A stretch of 64,000 bases of DNA from UBA4416 sp044238845 (GTDB lineage Bacteria; Bacteroidota; Bacteroidia; B-17B0; Aurantibacillaceae): the NCBI GenBank assembly GCA_044238845.1, contig JBIICN010000009.1, positions 1 through 64,000 of the forward strand, given 5' to 3'. This document shows positions 53,471-61,375 of this stretch, one piece after another. The translations under genes and the position numbers were made by a program. The notes below the pieces were generated by a model that was given only the letters and a program-made list of their open reading frames with translations, was not told the origin of the DNA and did not search any database. Each line of letters begins with the position of its first letter. The first letter of the stretch is position 1.

Positions 53471-56400
53471 TTATTTACGTAGTAAAGAAACATGTCCTGT
53501 TTTTTCATAATGTTTCTTTCTCTCGTCTTGGAATTCAATCTTATAAATATAAGTATCTTGTTTTAAAATTGGGCCTGAATTGTTTTTTGCTCCAGTCCAA
53601 GATTCATTGACGTCATTTGTTTGATAAATTAATTCTCCCCATCTATTAAATATAGTTAAATGAAATGTCGAATAGTCGACGCCTGATGGAGGTAAGAAAA
53701 TTTGAAATACATCGTTTAATCCATCTACTCCTGGAGTAAATGCATTTGGCACATATAATACAACATCTGGATTTACAACAATTACAAGTGAAGTGTCATC
53801 AACACAGCCTTCGGCAGTTGTTGCAAACAGTGTAACTACAAAGTTTCCTGAATTACTAAATAAGTATGATTCGTTAATATTATTACTAGTATACATTCCG
53901 TCTCCAATATTCCATTCATAAGTATTATTACCAAGTACTGTTGATTGATTTGTAAACTCTACTTGACCATCAATAACGGTTGTTTGAATTAGTGAAGGAT
54001 TAAAAGAGGCCACTGGTAAAGCATTGACGGTAATTCCATTTACAGCAGTGGTCGTGTCTTTACAGCCATTGAGATCTGTATAATATAAAGTAGCGGTGTA
54101 AGTTCCAGGAGAGGAATAAATGTGGGTAAATATTAATCCAGTTTCTCTTGGAGATCCATCACCAAAATCCCAAATAGCAGTTCCAGTATTCACTGTATTT
54201 GTTGAATAATTTATTGTAACTGGATTACATCCTACGGTTGCGTCAGGTACAGCATTAGCTTCTGGTTTTGGATTTACAACAATAGTAAGTGTTTTTGAAT
54301 CACCGCATAAAGTACCAGGGGCAGGGTCTGTACTATATGTAATCGGGTGAACCCCAGCGCCTGCTGTAGTAGGATTAAATGAAGAGCCATTTACGCCCGC
54401 ACCACTCCAAACACCACCAGTAAATTGTGCCGTAGGTTGTAAATTTACTGGGGCATCATAATTACAGTAAGGTCCCAATGCACCAGTTATTGTTGCGGGA
54501 ATAAAATGAATAATAGTTACGTTGATTGAATCCTGTTTAACACAAGGCGCATTTGTTAATGTATAAAGAATTTTATTTGGTCCTAATAAACTCGAACCAG
54601 GAGAAAGTAAACCAGCTGTGCTAACGTTTGTGCCTATTGTTCCCGCGCTCCACACACCACCATTTGGATTTGCTACTAATTGTTGAGCAGTGAAGTTATC
54701 GCAGAAAGGACCAGTCGCCGTAATTGTTGGTTGTACAACCGAATTTACTGTTACTTCAATTGTGCTTGCATCAGGACATAATGCTGTAGTTGGAACTGAG
54801 TTTGTACTATATGTTAATGTATGAGTACCAGCACCAGCTACGTTAGGATCAAACATCGCTCCCGTAACCCCATTTCCGCTCCAAACACCAACGCCTAAAG
54901 GAGAAGTTCCTAAAGCCGTTGATAAATTAATTGGTTGATTAGTGATACAAAGTGCGTTTATAGCACCAGTAATAGTAGAAGGAACAAATTGTTCTACAGC
55001 AATTGTAATAGTATTAGTTGCTGAACAGGCTGAAGCCCCAACGGTATATGTATAAGTATTATTGCCTATTAAAGCTAATGAAGGTGTAAAAGCACCAGCA
55101 GTGTTTACTCCTGGTGAAGCGGCCCATGTTCCACCAGTTGGTGAAGCAGATATTACAACCGAAGGAGTGTTGGTACAAAAAGGACCAATAGCTGAAATTG
55201 TTGGTTGAATAGCTGAGTTAACAGTTACAGCGATTGTACTAAATGTAGGGCATAATGCAATTGTAGGAACTGAATTTGTACTATACGTTAATGTGTGGGT
55301 TCCTACACCAGCACTTATTGGATTAAAGGTTGTTCCTGTTACACCGTTTCCGCTCCATGTGCCAACACCTAATGTTGAGGTGGTTAATGCTGTAGATAAA
55401 TTAACGGTAGATCCAGGTAAACAAATAGGATTTATTGTTCCAGTAATAGTTGAAGGTACATATCTTTCAATTGGAACAATAGCAGTTGTTGTTTGCAAAC
55501 AACCCGCTCCACCGTAAAGGTAAGTAACAGTATTGTTTCCTATAGCCGCTAGTGACGGAGTGAAAACCCCTGCAGTAGATGTTGATGCCGTTAAGCTCCA
55601 AGTGCCTCCAGTTGGTAATCCTGTTAAAGTAAAATTAGGAGCGTTTGAACATAATGCAGAAACAGCTGTAATTGTAGGAGTTGCAGGAGTAATAATGGTT
55701 AGGCTTGTAGTACCAACATTAGAACAAGTTGGTGCGGCAGTTGGTGTAACTATCACAGAATATTGTATAGAAGCAGAAATATTTGCAGTTGGATTTGAAA
55801 CACTTGTACTACTTAAGCCGGTTGCTGGCGACCAACTATAAGTAAAAGCAGATGCTGCTGGTGTAGAAGGACAATTACCAAAACGAACATTTGGTCTGTT
55901 TACATCAGTACCATCAACTGTTGTAACTGGACATTGATCATTATTATCAGCATTTACATATTTGGTAGAAGTAAATCCAACATTTGTATATTGAACTGAA
56001 ATATTACCATCCCAATTTTGATTAAAAAAGCAAATATCCACCAAAAGATTGCTAACACCATCCCACTCATATGCTTGAGTAAAATTATAAGTATTCCAAC
56101 CTACTGAAGCATTAATAGTTTGTGGCCCATATACTTGAATTAAACCTGTATTGTCCATGGAGGTAGTTGACACAACAGAATATGTTACACATTTTATTTT
56201 GATTGTAAAATTTTCAAAGGAATTTGCATTACCGTTTAAATTTGTGACATTAAAGGCTAACTTATCAATTTTTCCTGGAGAAATGCCAGCTGCAATTAAT
56301 TCACTAGCTCTAAATAAATATTGATTTCTTGCGCTTTCAAATAAACCACCATAAGGAGTATAGACACTTCCTGAGCCCTGTGTCGTTGCACTTCCTACTT

Positions 56401-58276
56401 GAATATTATTAGGAGATGTGCATCCTCCCGAAGTAGATAAGCCACAGGCAGGAGCTCCGTTGCCAAAAGTTAACGAAAGAGGAACAGCACCATTTGAACA
56501 AATAGTTGTATTAGTTGGCACTACAGTAAACATTGGAGTGGTGGCTAAATTAACTGTGATTACTGTTGAGGCAGAACAATTGTATTTATTTGTAATAGTT
56601 ACAGAGTATGTTCCTCCAGAAGCCGTTGTAGTTTGTGTATTAGTTGGAGAAGGTGCCGGACTTCCTGCCCACGTATATGTATACGGGGCTTGAGCCGCAG
56701 AGTTTAATGTATTTGATGCAGTTAAAACTGTAGTTGAATTAGTGCCTGAACATAGAGAGGTATTTCCAGTAATGGAGGCAACAGGAACTGGTTTTACATG
56801 AATATAGTTTTTGATAGTTTTTTGACATTGGCCAAATTTTAAGGTTACAAAAACTGTTGAATCTAAAGAAGGTGTAACGGTAAAATTTGTTGATGTTCCT
56901 GCACTATTATCGCTCCATAAATAAGAGCTTGGAGTGCCTCCTGTTGTTAATATACTTGCGGATGCCGCACCTCCTGGGCAAATTCCAATAGTTGGTGTAA
57001 TAATAATTTGACCATTTAAATTATTAGTTGAGGTACGATCTACAAATACCAAAAAAGTTTGTGAAGAGGTTAATGATGGAGTTCCATTATCGGTTGCAGA
57101 CATGGTAACAGTATGATAGCCAGCAGGAGCAGAACTACCGTCAACCATCATATTAATATCTGTACTGTTTCCTGTTGTAATAGTAGTAAAAGAAAATGAA
57201 CTTCCTAATGATGGCGCACTAGCTGTTATAGATACAGATTGCGTTAATTCAGGCCCAATGAATGCATTTTTGATAATTAAAGAATCGTTACCGCAAACTT
57301 TTATTGTATCACATGGTCCAATTAAAGTTGAAACAGGCGATTGATTTGTTCCTATTGGTGGGCAAACATCAAAGAAAAATCGTTTACCATCCAACCAACT
57401 TATTCCGTCGCTGTTGCCTAGTGGTCCGTCATATACCGAACCAGGTACTCCAAATCTTCCAATTAAAAAATAATCAATACCATTGCCTTGATTTGCTCCA
57501 ATTGTTGCTGGTGTTCCTGGTTGTGTTGTAGGAAAACCATTTGTTCCTCCTGAAGCACCTCCAGTTGTCCACTGCATTTTTTTATAATAAAAGCCTACAT
57601 TTTTACCGACAGGTAAAATTGGATCTAAACCATTTGTTAAAACTAATTGAAAAGAATTTAGTTTGTCAACCATATTGTTAAAATACCCCATACTATCCCA
57701 TGAAATAATCATATAGGTTGGATGAGGATCAATATAAATTTTACCGTACGTAATTCCACCAGAAGATACCATCGATTCCCCATCTGCCCAAAAAGGCGCA
57801 ATCATATTTACTGTAGAAGAAGGAAAACCAGTTGAGCTAAAAGCAGTTGAGTTTGTTGAAAATTGAACGTTGCCATTGGCTGATAATCTTAAAGAAGTAT
57901 AATTAGTTCCATAAAAGCAAAAATTAAAAGGGATAGGTATTGTTAATAAAGGAGTATCATCCGTTTCTACGGAATAACCGATACTTCCTTGAACAGGTAA
58001 TGGGTCGCATTGGGTAAGAATTGTGGTAGATTTAGCTAAATTTATGGAATAAGAAGCAACAGGCATATTGGCGCCATGGTCAATTATATATTCGTATTGG
58101 TCAGATAAAGCGCCTTGTTTTTTTAGCGTTTTATATTCAACATTTGTAATGTTTTTGATAGGTTTAATAACGGCACCTTTGTTAACATGATTGTTTTGTA
58201 ATTGTGCGTATGAAATTTGAAATGCTAAGGCAAAAACAAAAGCTAGAATACCTTTTAAAAAGAGTAAATTTTTCAT
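53471..58276 (-). CDS. Large secreted adhesin-like protein with T9SS type B (CHU_C) sorting domain
   Basis: 1601 residues. It has a signal peptide (MKNLLFLKGILAFVFALAFQ). An N-terminal region contains nidogen/appendage-like parts ('ANGNVQFSTNSTAFSSTGFP', 'ISWDSMGYFNN'). Ig-like and SprB-like modules follow. Three related units of about 160 residues open with 'VPSTITGTINPICL', 'VPSTITGAINALCI' and 'IPATITGALGPYC'. A PKD domain ('AIWDFGDGSPRETG', 'GTYTATLYYTDLNGC') comes next. The C-terminal type B sorting domain is 'VPNAFTPGVDGLNDVFQIFL', 'LTIFNRWGELIYQ' and 'QDTYIYKIEFQDE'. It is likely surface-anchored through type IX secretion. The ligand is unknown. Confidence 0.9.
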   Translation of the reverse strand: MKNLLFLKGILAFVFALAFQISYAQLQNNHVNKGAVIKPIKNITNVEYKTLKKQGALSDQYEYIIDHGANMPVASYSINLAKSTTILTQCDPLPVQGSIGYSVETDDTPLLTIPIPFNFCFYGTNYTSLRLSANGNVQFSTNSTAFSSTGFPSSTVNMIAPFWADGESMVSSGGITYGKIYIDPHPTYMIISWDSMGYFNNMVDKLNSFQLVLTNGLDPILPVGKNVGFYYKKMQWTTGGASGGTNGFPTTQPGTPATIGANQGNGIDYFLIGRFGVPGSVYDGPLGNSDGISWLDGKRFFFDVCPPIGTNQSPVSTLIGPCDTIKVCGNDSLIIKNAFIGPELTQSVSITASAPSLGSSFSFTTITTGNSTDINMMVDGSSAPAGYHTVTMSATDNGTPSLTSSQTFLVFVDRTSTNNLNGQIIITPTIGICPGGAASASILTTGGTPSSYLWSDNSAGTSTNFTVTPSLDSTVFVTLKFGQCQKTIKNYIHVKPVPVASITGNTSLCSGTNSTTVLTASNTLNSAAQAPYTYTWAGSPAPSPTNTQTTTASGGTYSVTITNKYNCSASTVITVNLATTPMFTVVPTNTTICSNGAVPLSLTFGNGAPACGLSTSGGCTSPNNIQVGSATTQGSGSVYTPYGGLFESARNQYLFRASELIAAGISPGKIDKLAFNVTNLNGNANSFENFTIKIKCVTYSVVSTTSMDNTGLIQVYGPQTINASVGWNTYNFTQAYEWDGVSNLLVDICFFNQNWDGNISVQYTNVGFTSTKYVNADNNDQCPVTTVDGTDVNRPNVRFGNCPSTPAASAFTYSWSPATGLSSTSVSNPTANISASIQYSVIVTPTAAPTCSNVGTTSLTIITPATPTITAVSALCSNAPNFTLTGLPTGGTWSLTASTSTAGVFTPSLAAIGNNTVTYLYGGAGCLQTTTAIVPIERYVPSTITGTINPICLPGSTVNLSTALTTSTLGVGTWSGNGVTGTTFNPISAGVGTHTLTYSTNSVPTIALCPTFSTIAVTVNSAIQPTISAIGPFCTNTPSVVISASPTGGTWAASPGVNTAGAFTPSLALIGNNTYTYTVGASACSATNTITIAVEQFVPSTITGAINALCITNQPINLSTALGTSPLGVGVWSGNGVTGAMFDPNVAGAGTHTLTYSTNSVPTTALCPDASTIEVTVNSVVQPTITATGPFCDNFTAQQLVANPNGGVWSAGTIGTNVSTAGLLSPGSSLLGPNKILYTLTNAPCVKQDSINVTIIHFIPATITGALGPYCNYDAPVNLQPTAQFTGGVWSGAGVNGSSFNPTTAGAGVHPITYSTDPAPGTLCGDSKTLTIVVNPKPEANAVPDATVGCNPVTINYSTNTVNTGTAIWDFGDGSPRETGLIFTHIYSSPGTYTATLYYTDLNGCKDTTTAVNGITVNALPVASFNPSLIQTTVIDGQVEFTNQSTVLGNNTYEWNIGDGMYTSNNINESYLFSNSGNFVVTLFATTAEGCVDDTSLVIVVNPDVVLYVPNAFTPGVDGLNDVFQIFLPPSGVDYSTFHLTIFNRWGELIYQTNDVNESWTGAKNNSGPILKQDTYIYKIEFQDERKKHYEKTGHVSLLRK

Positions 58277-58294
58277 GTTAACTAATTAATACCG

Positions 58295-58302
58295 CAAAGT
58301 TA
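58295..58302 (-). promoter_or_regulatory. TAACTTTG -7 element for the 1601-residue surface protein gene
   Basis: The minus strand reads TAACTTTG, a full TAnnTTTG match, 18 bp upstream of the start codon. Confidence 0.5.
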
Positions 58303-58386
58303 CGGCATAATCAGATAAAAAACGAGTGATTTACTCGTTAAAACTGTACTTCTACGAACTTTTAAACAAGATTTAAACAAATTTAA

Positions 58387-58911
58387 CTAAGAAATTACAG
58401 GAGGTGGCTCCATAATGTGGCCACATTGCTTACATGTAGTAAGTTCTTTAGAGGTATAAAATTTTTGAAAAACACCTTGAAATTGAGAGGCAATGTCGTT
58501 TAACACAAATTTTTCTTCGTATAATTTATGGTTACATTTTTCACAAAACCACATTAAACCGTCTTGTTCTCCTTCTCTTCTTTTTCGTTCCATTACTAAA
58601 CCGATGGTGTTTTTAAATCGAATAGGATTGTGAGGTATTTTTGGAGGCAATAAAAAAATATCACCCTCTTTTATCGGCACTTGAACTGCTTTTCCATCTT
58701 CTTGAATCGTCACAATAATATCGCCTTCTAATTGATAAAAAAACTCTTCACTTTCGTTGTAATGAAAGTCTTTGCGAGAGTTTGGTCCACCAACCACCAT
58801 CACAATAAATTCAGCATCCTTATAAACTACTTTATTGTTTACGGGCGGCTTTAATAAATGACGATTGTCGTCTATCCATTGTTTAAAATTAAATGGTCTA
58901 GTTGTCCCCAT
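58387..58911 (-). CDS. 3-hydroxyanthranilate 3,4-dioxygenase
   Basis: 174 residues, the size of the bacterial enzyme. It opens the ring of 3-hydroxyanthranilate to give the precursor of quinolinate. The cupin iron ligands fit His50 ('DFHYNE'), Glu56 and His94 ('IPHNPIRF'), one less than the numbering of the Cupriavidus enzyme. Arg46, Arg98 and Glu109 match the substrate-binding residues. A C-terminal rubredoxin-like site is present with Cys123, Cys126, Cys160 and Cys163. The rest of the kynurenine pathway (kynureninase, monooxygenase, tryptophan dioxygenase) is not in the window. It is followed by empty sequence and preceded by a crotonase gene 33 bp away on the same strand. Confidence 0.95.
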   Translation of the reverse strand: MGTTRPFNFKQWIDDNRHLLKPPVNNKVVYKDAEFIVMVVGGPNSRKDFHYNESEEFFYQLEGDIIVTIQEDGKAVQVPIKEGDIFLLPPKIPHNPIRFKNTIGLVMERKRREGEQDGLMWFCEKCNHKLYEEKFVLNDIASQFQGVFQKFYTSKELTTCKQCGHIMEPPPVIS

Positions 58912-58944
58912 AATTTAGCGCTTATTTAAGTTTTGAAATAAGAT

Positions 58945-59745
58945 TTAGTTTCCTTGGAAAAGAGCTTTTCTTTTTTCTAAAAATGCTGCTACGCCTTCTT
59001 TAAAATCGCCAGTTCCAAAACTTTTTCCAAATTCTTCTATTTCAACTTCATACCCGTTTTGTTTATTGTTGTAGCCAGCATTAATTACTTTAATGGCTGT
59101 TTTAACAGCAGTGGGAGATTTTGAAACTATTTTTGAAGTGATTTCGAAACATTTATTTAATAATTCTTCTTGTGACGTGACATAGTTTACTAATCCCCAT
59201 TTATAAGCATCTTCTGCGTTTAACATATCTGCTGTTACAATCATTTCAAAAGCTTTGCCTTTTCCCACTAATTGGGCTAAACGTTGAGTTCCGCCGTATC
59301 CTGGAATAACTCCTAAACTAACTTCTGGTAATCCCATTTTAGCATTTGAACTTGCTACACGAATATGACAAGCCATTGCTAATTCTAATCCTCCGCCTAA
59401 AGCAAAACCGTTTACGGCAGCAATAACTGGTTTAGAATAATTTTCGATGAAATTGAATATTTTAAAATGACCAATAGAACTTAATTGTTTTCCTTCCTCA
59501 ATACTAAAGTGTGCAAATTCAGCAATATCAGCGCCTGCAACAAATGCTTTTTGGCCAGAGCCAGTTATAATAAGTGCTCTGATATTTTTATCATTTTCAG
59601 CATCAACAAACGTTTCGTGTAATTCTTCTATGGTTTGTTTATTTAATGCGTTTAATTTATCTGGACGATTGATAGTAATAACCAAAACATCATTTTTTAA
59701 TTCAGTGGTAATATTTTCTAAAGCCATTTCTACTGTCATTTTCAT
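58945..59745 (-). CDS. Enoyl-CoA hydratase/isomerase (crotonase family)
   Basis: 266 residues from the first ATG; Met3 or Met7 are alternative starts. Crotonases hydrate 2-enoyl-CoA in fatty-acid or amino-acid breakdown. The oxyanion-hole segments 'AFVAGADIAEF' and 'AAVNGFALGGGLELAMAC' are present. A catalytic Glu lies in 'MGLPEVSLGVIPGYGGTQRL'. A second acidic residue in the first active-site helix region is less certain, so hydratase versus isomerase cannot be decided. The gene lies just upstream of 3-hydroxyanthranilate dioxygenase on the same strand, consistent with co-transcription though not with one pathway. A CAAATATA box on the plus strand marks its minus-strand promoter. Confidence 0.93.
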   Translation of the reverse strand: MKMTVEMALENITTELKNDVLVITINRPDKLNALNKQTIEELHETFVDAENDKNIRALIITGSGQKAFVAGADIAEFAHFSIEEGKQLSSIGHFKIFNFIENYSKPVIAAVNGFALGGGLELAMACHIRVASSNAKMGLPEVSLGVIPGYGGTQRLAQLVGKGKAFEMIVTADMLNAEDAYKWGLVNYVTSQEELLNKCFEITSKIVSKSPTAVKTAIKVINAGYNNKQNGYEVEIEEFGKSFGTGDFKEGVAAFLEKRKALFQGN

Positions 59746-59761
59746 TTATATTTTATTGCAA

Positions 59762-59769
59762 CAAATATA
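59762..59769 (-). promoter_or_regulatory. TATATTTG -7 element for the crotonase gene
   Basis: The minus strand reads TATATTTG, 16 bp ahead of the crotonase start. Together with the plus-strand box at 59865 it makes a divergent promoter pair. Confidence 0.5.
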
Positions 59770-59864
59770 ATGCGATAACCATCACACCTTTAAAAAGTTA
59801 TTAACCTGTAATAATTTAACATTTGTTGGTTTTAATAAAGTAATTAACACTTAATGGATGTTGT

Positions 59865-59872
59865 TACCTTTG
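59865..59872 (+). promoter_or_regulatory. TACCTTTG -7 element for the alpha/beta hydrolase gene
   Basis: TACCTTTG matches TAnnTTTG and lies 4 bp before the hydrolase ATG, indicating a nearly leaderless transcript. Confidence 0.5.
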
Positions 59873-59876
59873 TTTT

Positions 59877-60527
59877 ATGGTTATTTATGCTATTCCTGGT
59901 TTAGGTACAACAGAAAAATTATATGTAAATACTAAAATCACTGGTGTTGAAATTATTGTTTTAAGTTGGCCTACTCCTAATAAAAACGACACGATGGAAA
60001 CATATGCTCGTAAATTTTTACCACAAATAAATACAACTATTCCTTTTTGTTTATTAGGAGTTTCTTTTGGAGGAATGCTTTGCACAGAACTTTCAAAAAT
60101 CATTTCTCCTCAAAAAACGTTTTTGATTTCAACTAGTAAATCACGTCGCGAATTGCCTTGGTTTATCAAAACACTAAAGCATTTTCCATTACATAAAATA
60201 GTTTCAGAAAAGCAGCATCGCCAAATGGCATACCAAGGTCGTTGGATTATTGGTTTTGGTAAAGCGTATATTCCTGAGTTTTTAGGAATGGTAAATAGCA
60301 TGACGCAAAACTATTTTAAATATTGTATTAATATTATTGCAAATTGGGATAGACAAGAAGAACCTAAAAATGTGATTCATATCCATGGCACTAATGATAA
60401 GCTGTTGTGGTATAAATATGTTAAGTCACATTACAGCATACAACAAGGCTCGCATGCGATGATAGTTTTTAGAGCTGAGGAAATAAATCAAATTATTGAA
60501 AAGGAAATTAAATTATTGCGAGATTAG
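59877..60527 (+). CDS. Small alpha/beta hydrolase
   Basis: 216 residues. The N-terminal strand and oxyanion loop 'IYAIPGLGTTEKLY' are followed by the nucleophile elbow 'LLGVSFGGMLC' with Ser63. A triad Asp is likely at 174 in 'HIHGTNDKLL' and a His at 193 in 'GSHAMI'. A short cap region lies around 85-150 and is rich in basic residues. The substrate is unknown; a thioesterase or esterase is possible. It is divergent from the crotonase gene with facing promoters, and convergent with cysQ, whose stop is 15 bp away. Confidence 0.87.
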   Translation: MVIYAIPGLGTTEKLYVNTKITGVEIIVLSWPTPNKNDTMETYARKFLPQINTTIPFCLLGVSFGGMLCTELSKIISPQKTFLISTSKSRRELPWFIKTLKHFPLHKIVSEKQHRQMAYQGRWIIGFGKAYIPEFLGMVNSMTQNYFKYCINIIANWDRQEEPKNVIHIHGTNDKLLWYKYVKSHYSIQQGSHAMIVFRAEEINQIIEKEIKLLRD

Positions 60528-60542
60528 CAAGAAACAGAAAAA

Positions 60543-61361
60543 TTACCTTTTTGCAATAAACCAATTGTTTAATAATTTTTCTCTATTGTATTTCATGGGT
60601 TGCTTTGTTTCAAAATCAATCAAACTAGCATTTGATTCTTGTAAAATGGCTTGGCCAGCGGCAGTATCCCATTCCATGGTTGGGCCAAAACGAGGGTATT
60701 CATCCGCTACTCCTTCCGCTACCCAACACATTTTAATACTACTGCCTGTTGAGGCAATTTCAACATTTTGATGAACCAGTTTTAGGGTTTCGATATGTGC
60801 GTAAGTTTCGGAGCTCATATGTGAACGACTTGCAACAACGACGTAGTTATTTCTATTTAAAACAATAGGCAATTTTTGGGCAATACTTAATAAATCTTCA
60901 AATCTTAGGGTTTCGATAGAATTAACTAAAGAAGAAAAAAATCTTCTATCAATTTTATAAGAACCAATTCCTTTAGCAGCAAAATATAAGTCTTTAAATA
61001 CTGGTGAATAAATAACACCAATACTTGGAAGGTTATCTTCAACTAGAGCAATATTTACTGTAAATTCTCCATTACGTTTTACAAATTCTTTAGTACCGTC
61101 TAAAGGATCGATGATCCATAATTTGTTCCAATTTTTTCTGATTTCAAAATTTTCATGAACGCCTTCTTCGCTTAATACAGGAATATTAAAAGGCTCTAAT
61201 TTTTTAATAATAGTGTCACTTGCTTTTTTATCTGCTAATGTTAAAGGCGATTGATCATCTTTATATTCAACTACAAAATTAGTATCATATATTTTCAATA
61301 TTTCGTTACCAGCCAAAACAGATGCAATAATAGATTGATGCAATAATATATGATAGTTCAT
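60543..61361 (-). CDS. cysQ: 3'(2'),5'-bisphosphate nucleotidase CysQ
   Basis: 272 residues, an inositol-monophosphatase fold enzyme. CysQ removes the 3'-phosphate of adenosine 3',5'-bisphosphate, a by-product of sulfate assimilation and 4'-phosphopantetheine transfer. The metal-binding motif 'IDPLDGTKEFVKRNGEFTVN' is diagnostic. 'VLSEEGV' supplies the first acidic ligand, and the late 'YPRFGPTMEWDTAAGQAIL' with 'WDTAAG' completes the site. No sulfate assimilation genes adjoin. The TPR-GT-C membrane protein gene ends 15 bp beyond its start on the same strand, so the two may be in one transcript. Confidence 0.94.
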   Translation of the reverse strand: MNYHILLHQSIIASVLAGNEILKIYDTNFVVEYKDDQSPLTLADKKASDTIIKKLEPFNIPVLSEEGVHENFEIRKNWNKLWIIDPLDGTKEFVKRNGEFTVNIALVEDNLPSIGVIYSPVFKDLYFAAKGIGSYKIDRRFFSSLVNSIETLRFEDLLSIAQKLPIVLNRNNYVVVASRSHMSSETYAHIETLKLVHQNVEIASTGSSIKMCWVAEGVADEYPRFGPTMEWDTAAGQAILQESNASLIDFETKQPMKYNREKLLNNWFIAKR

Positions 61362-61375
61362 TTTAAATTAATAGA

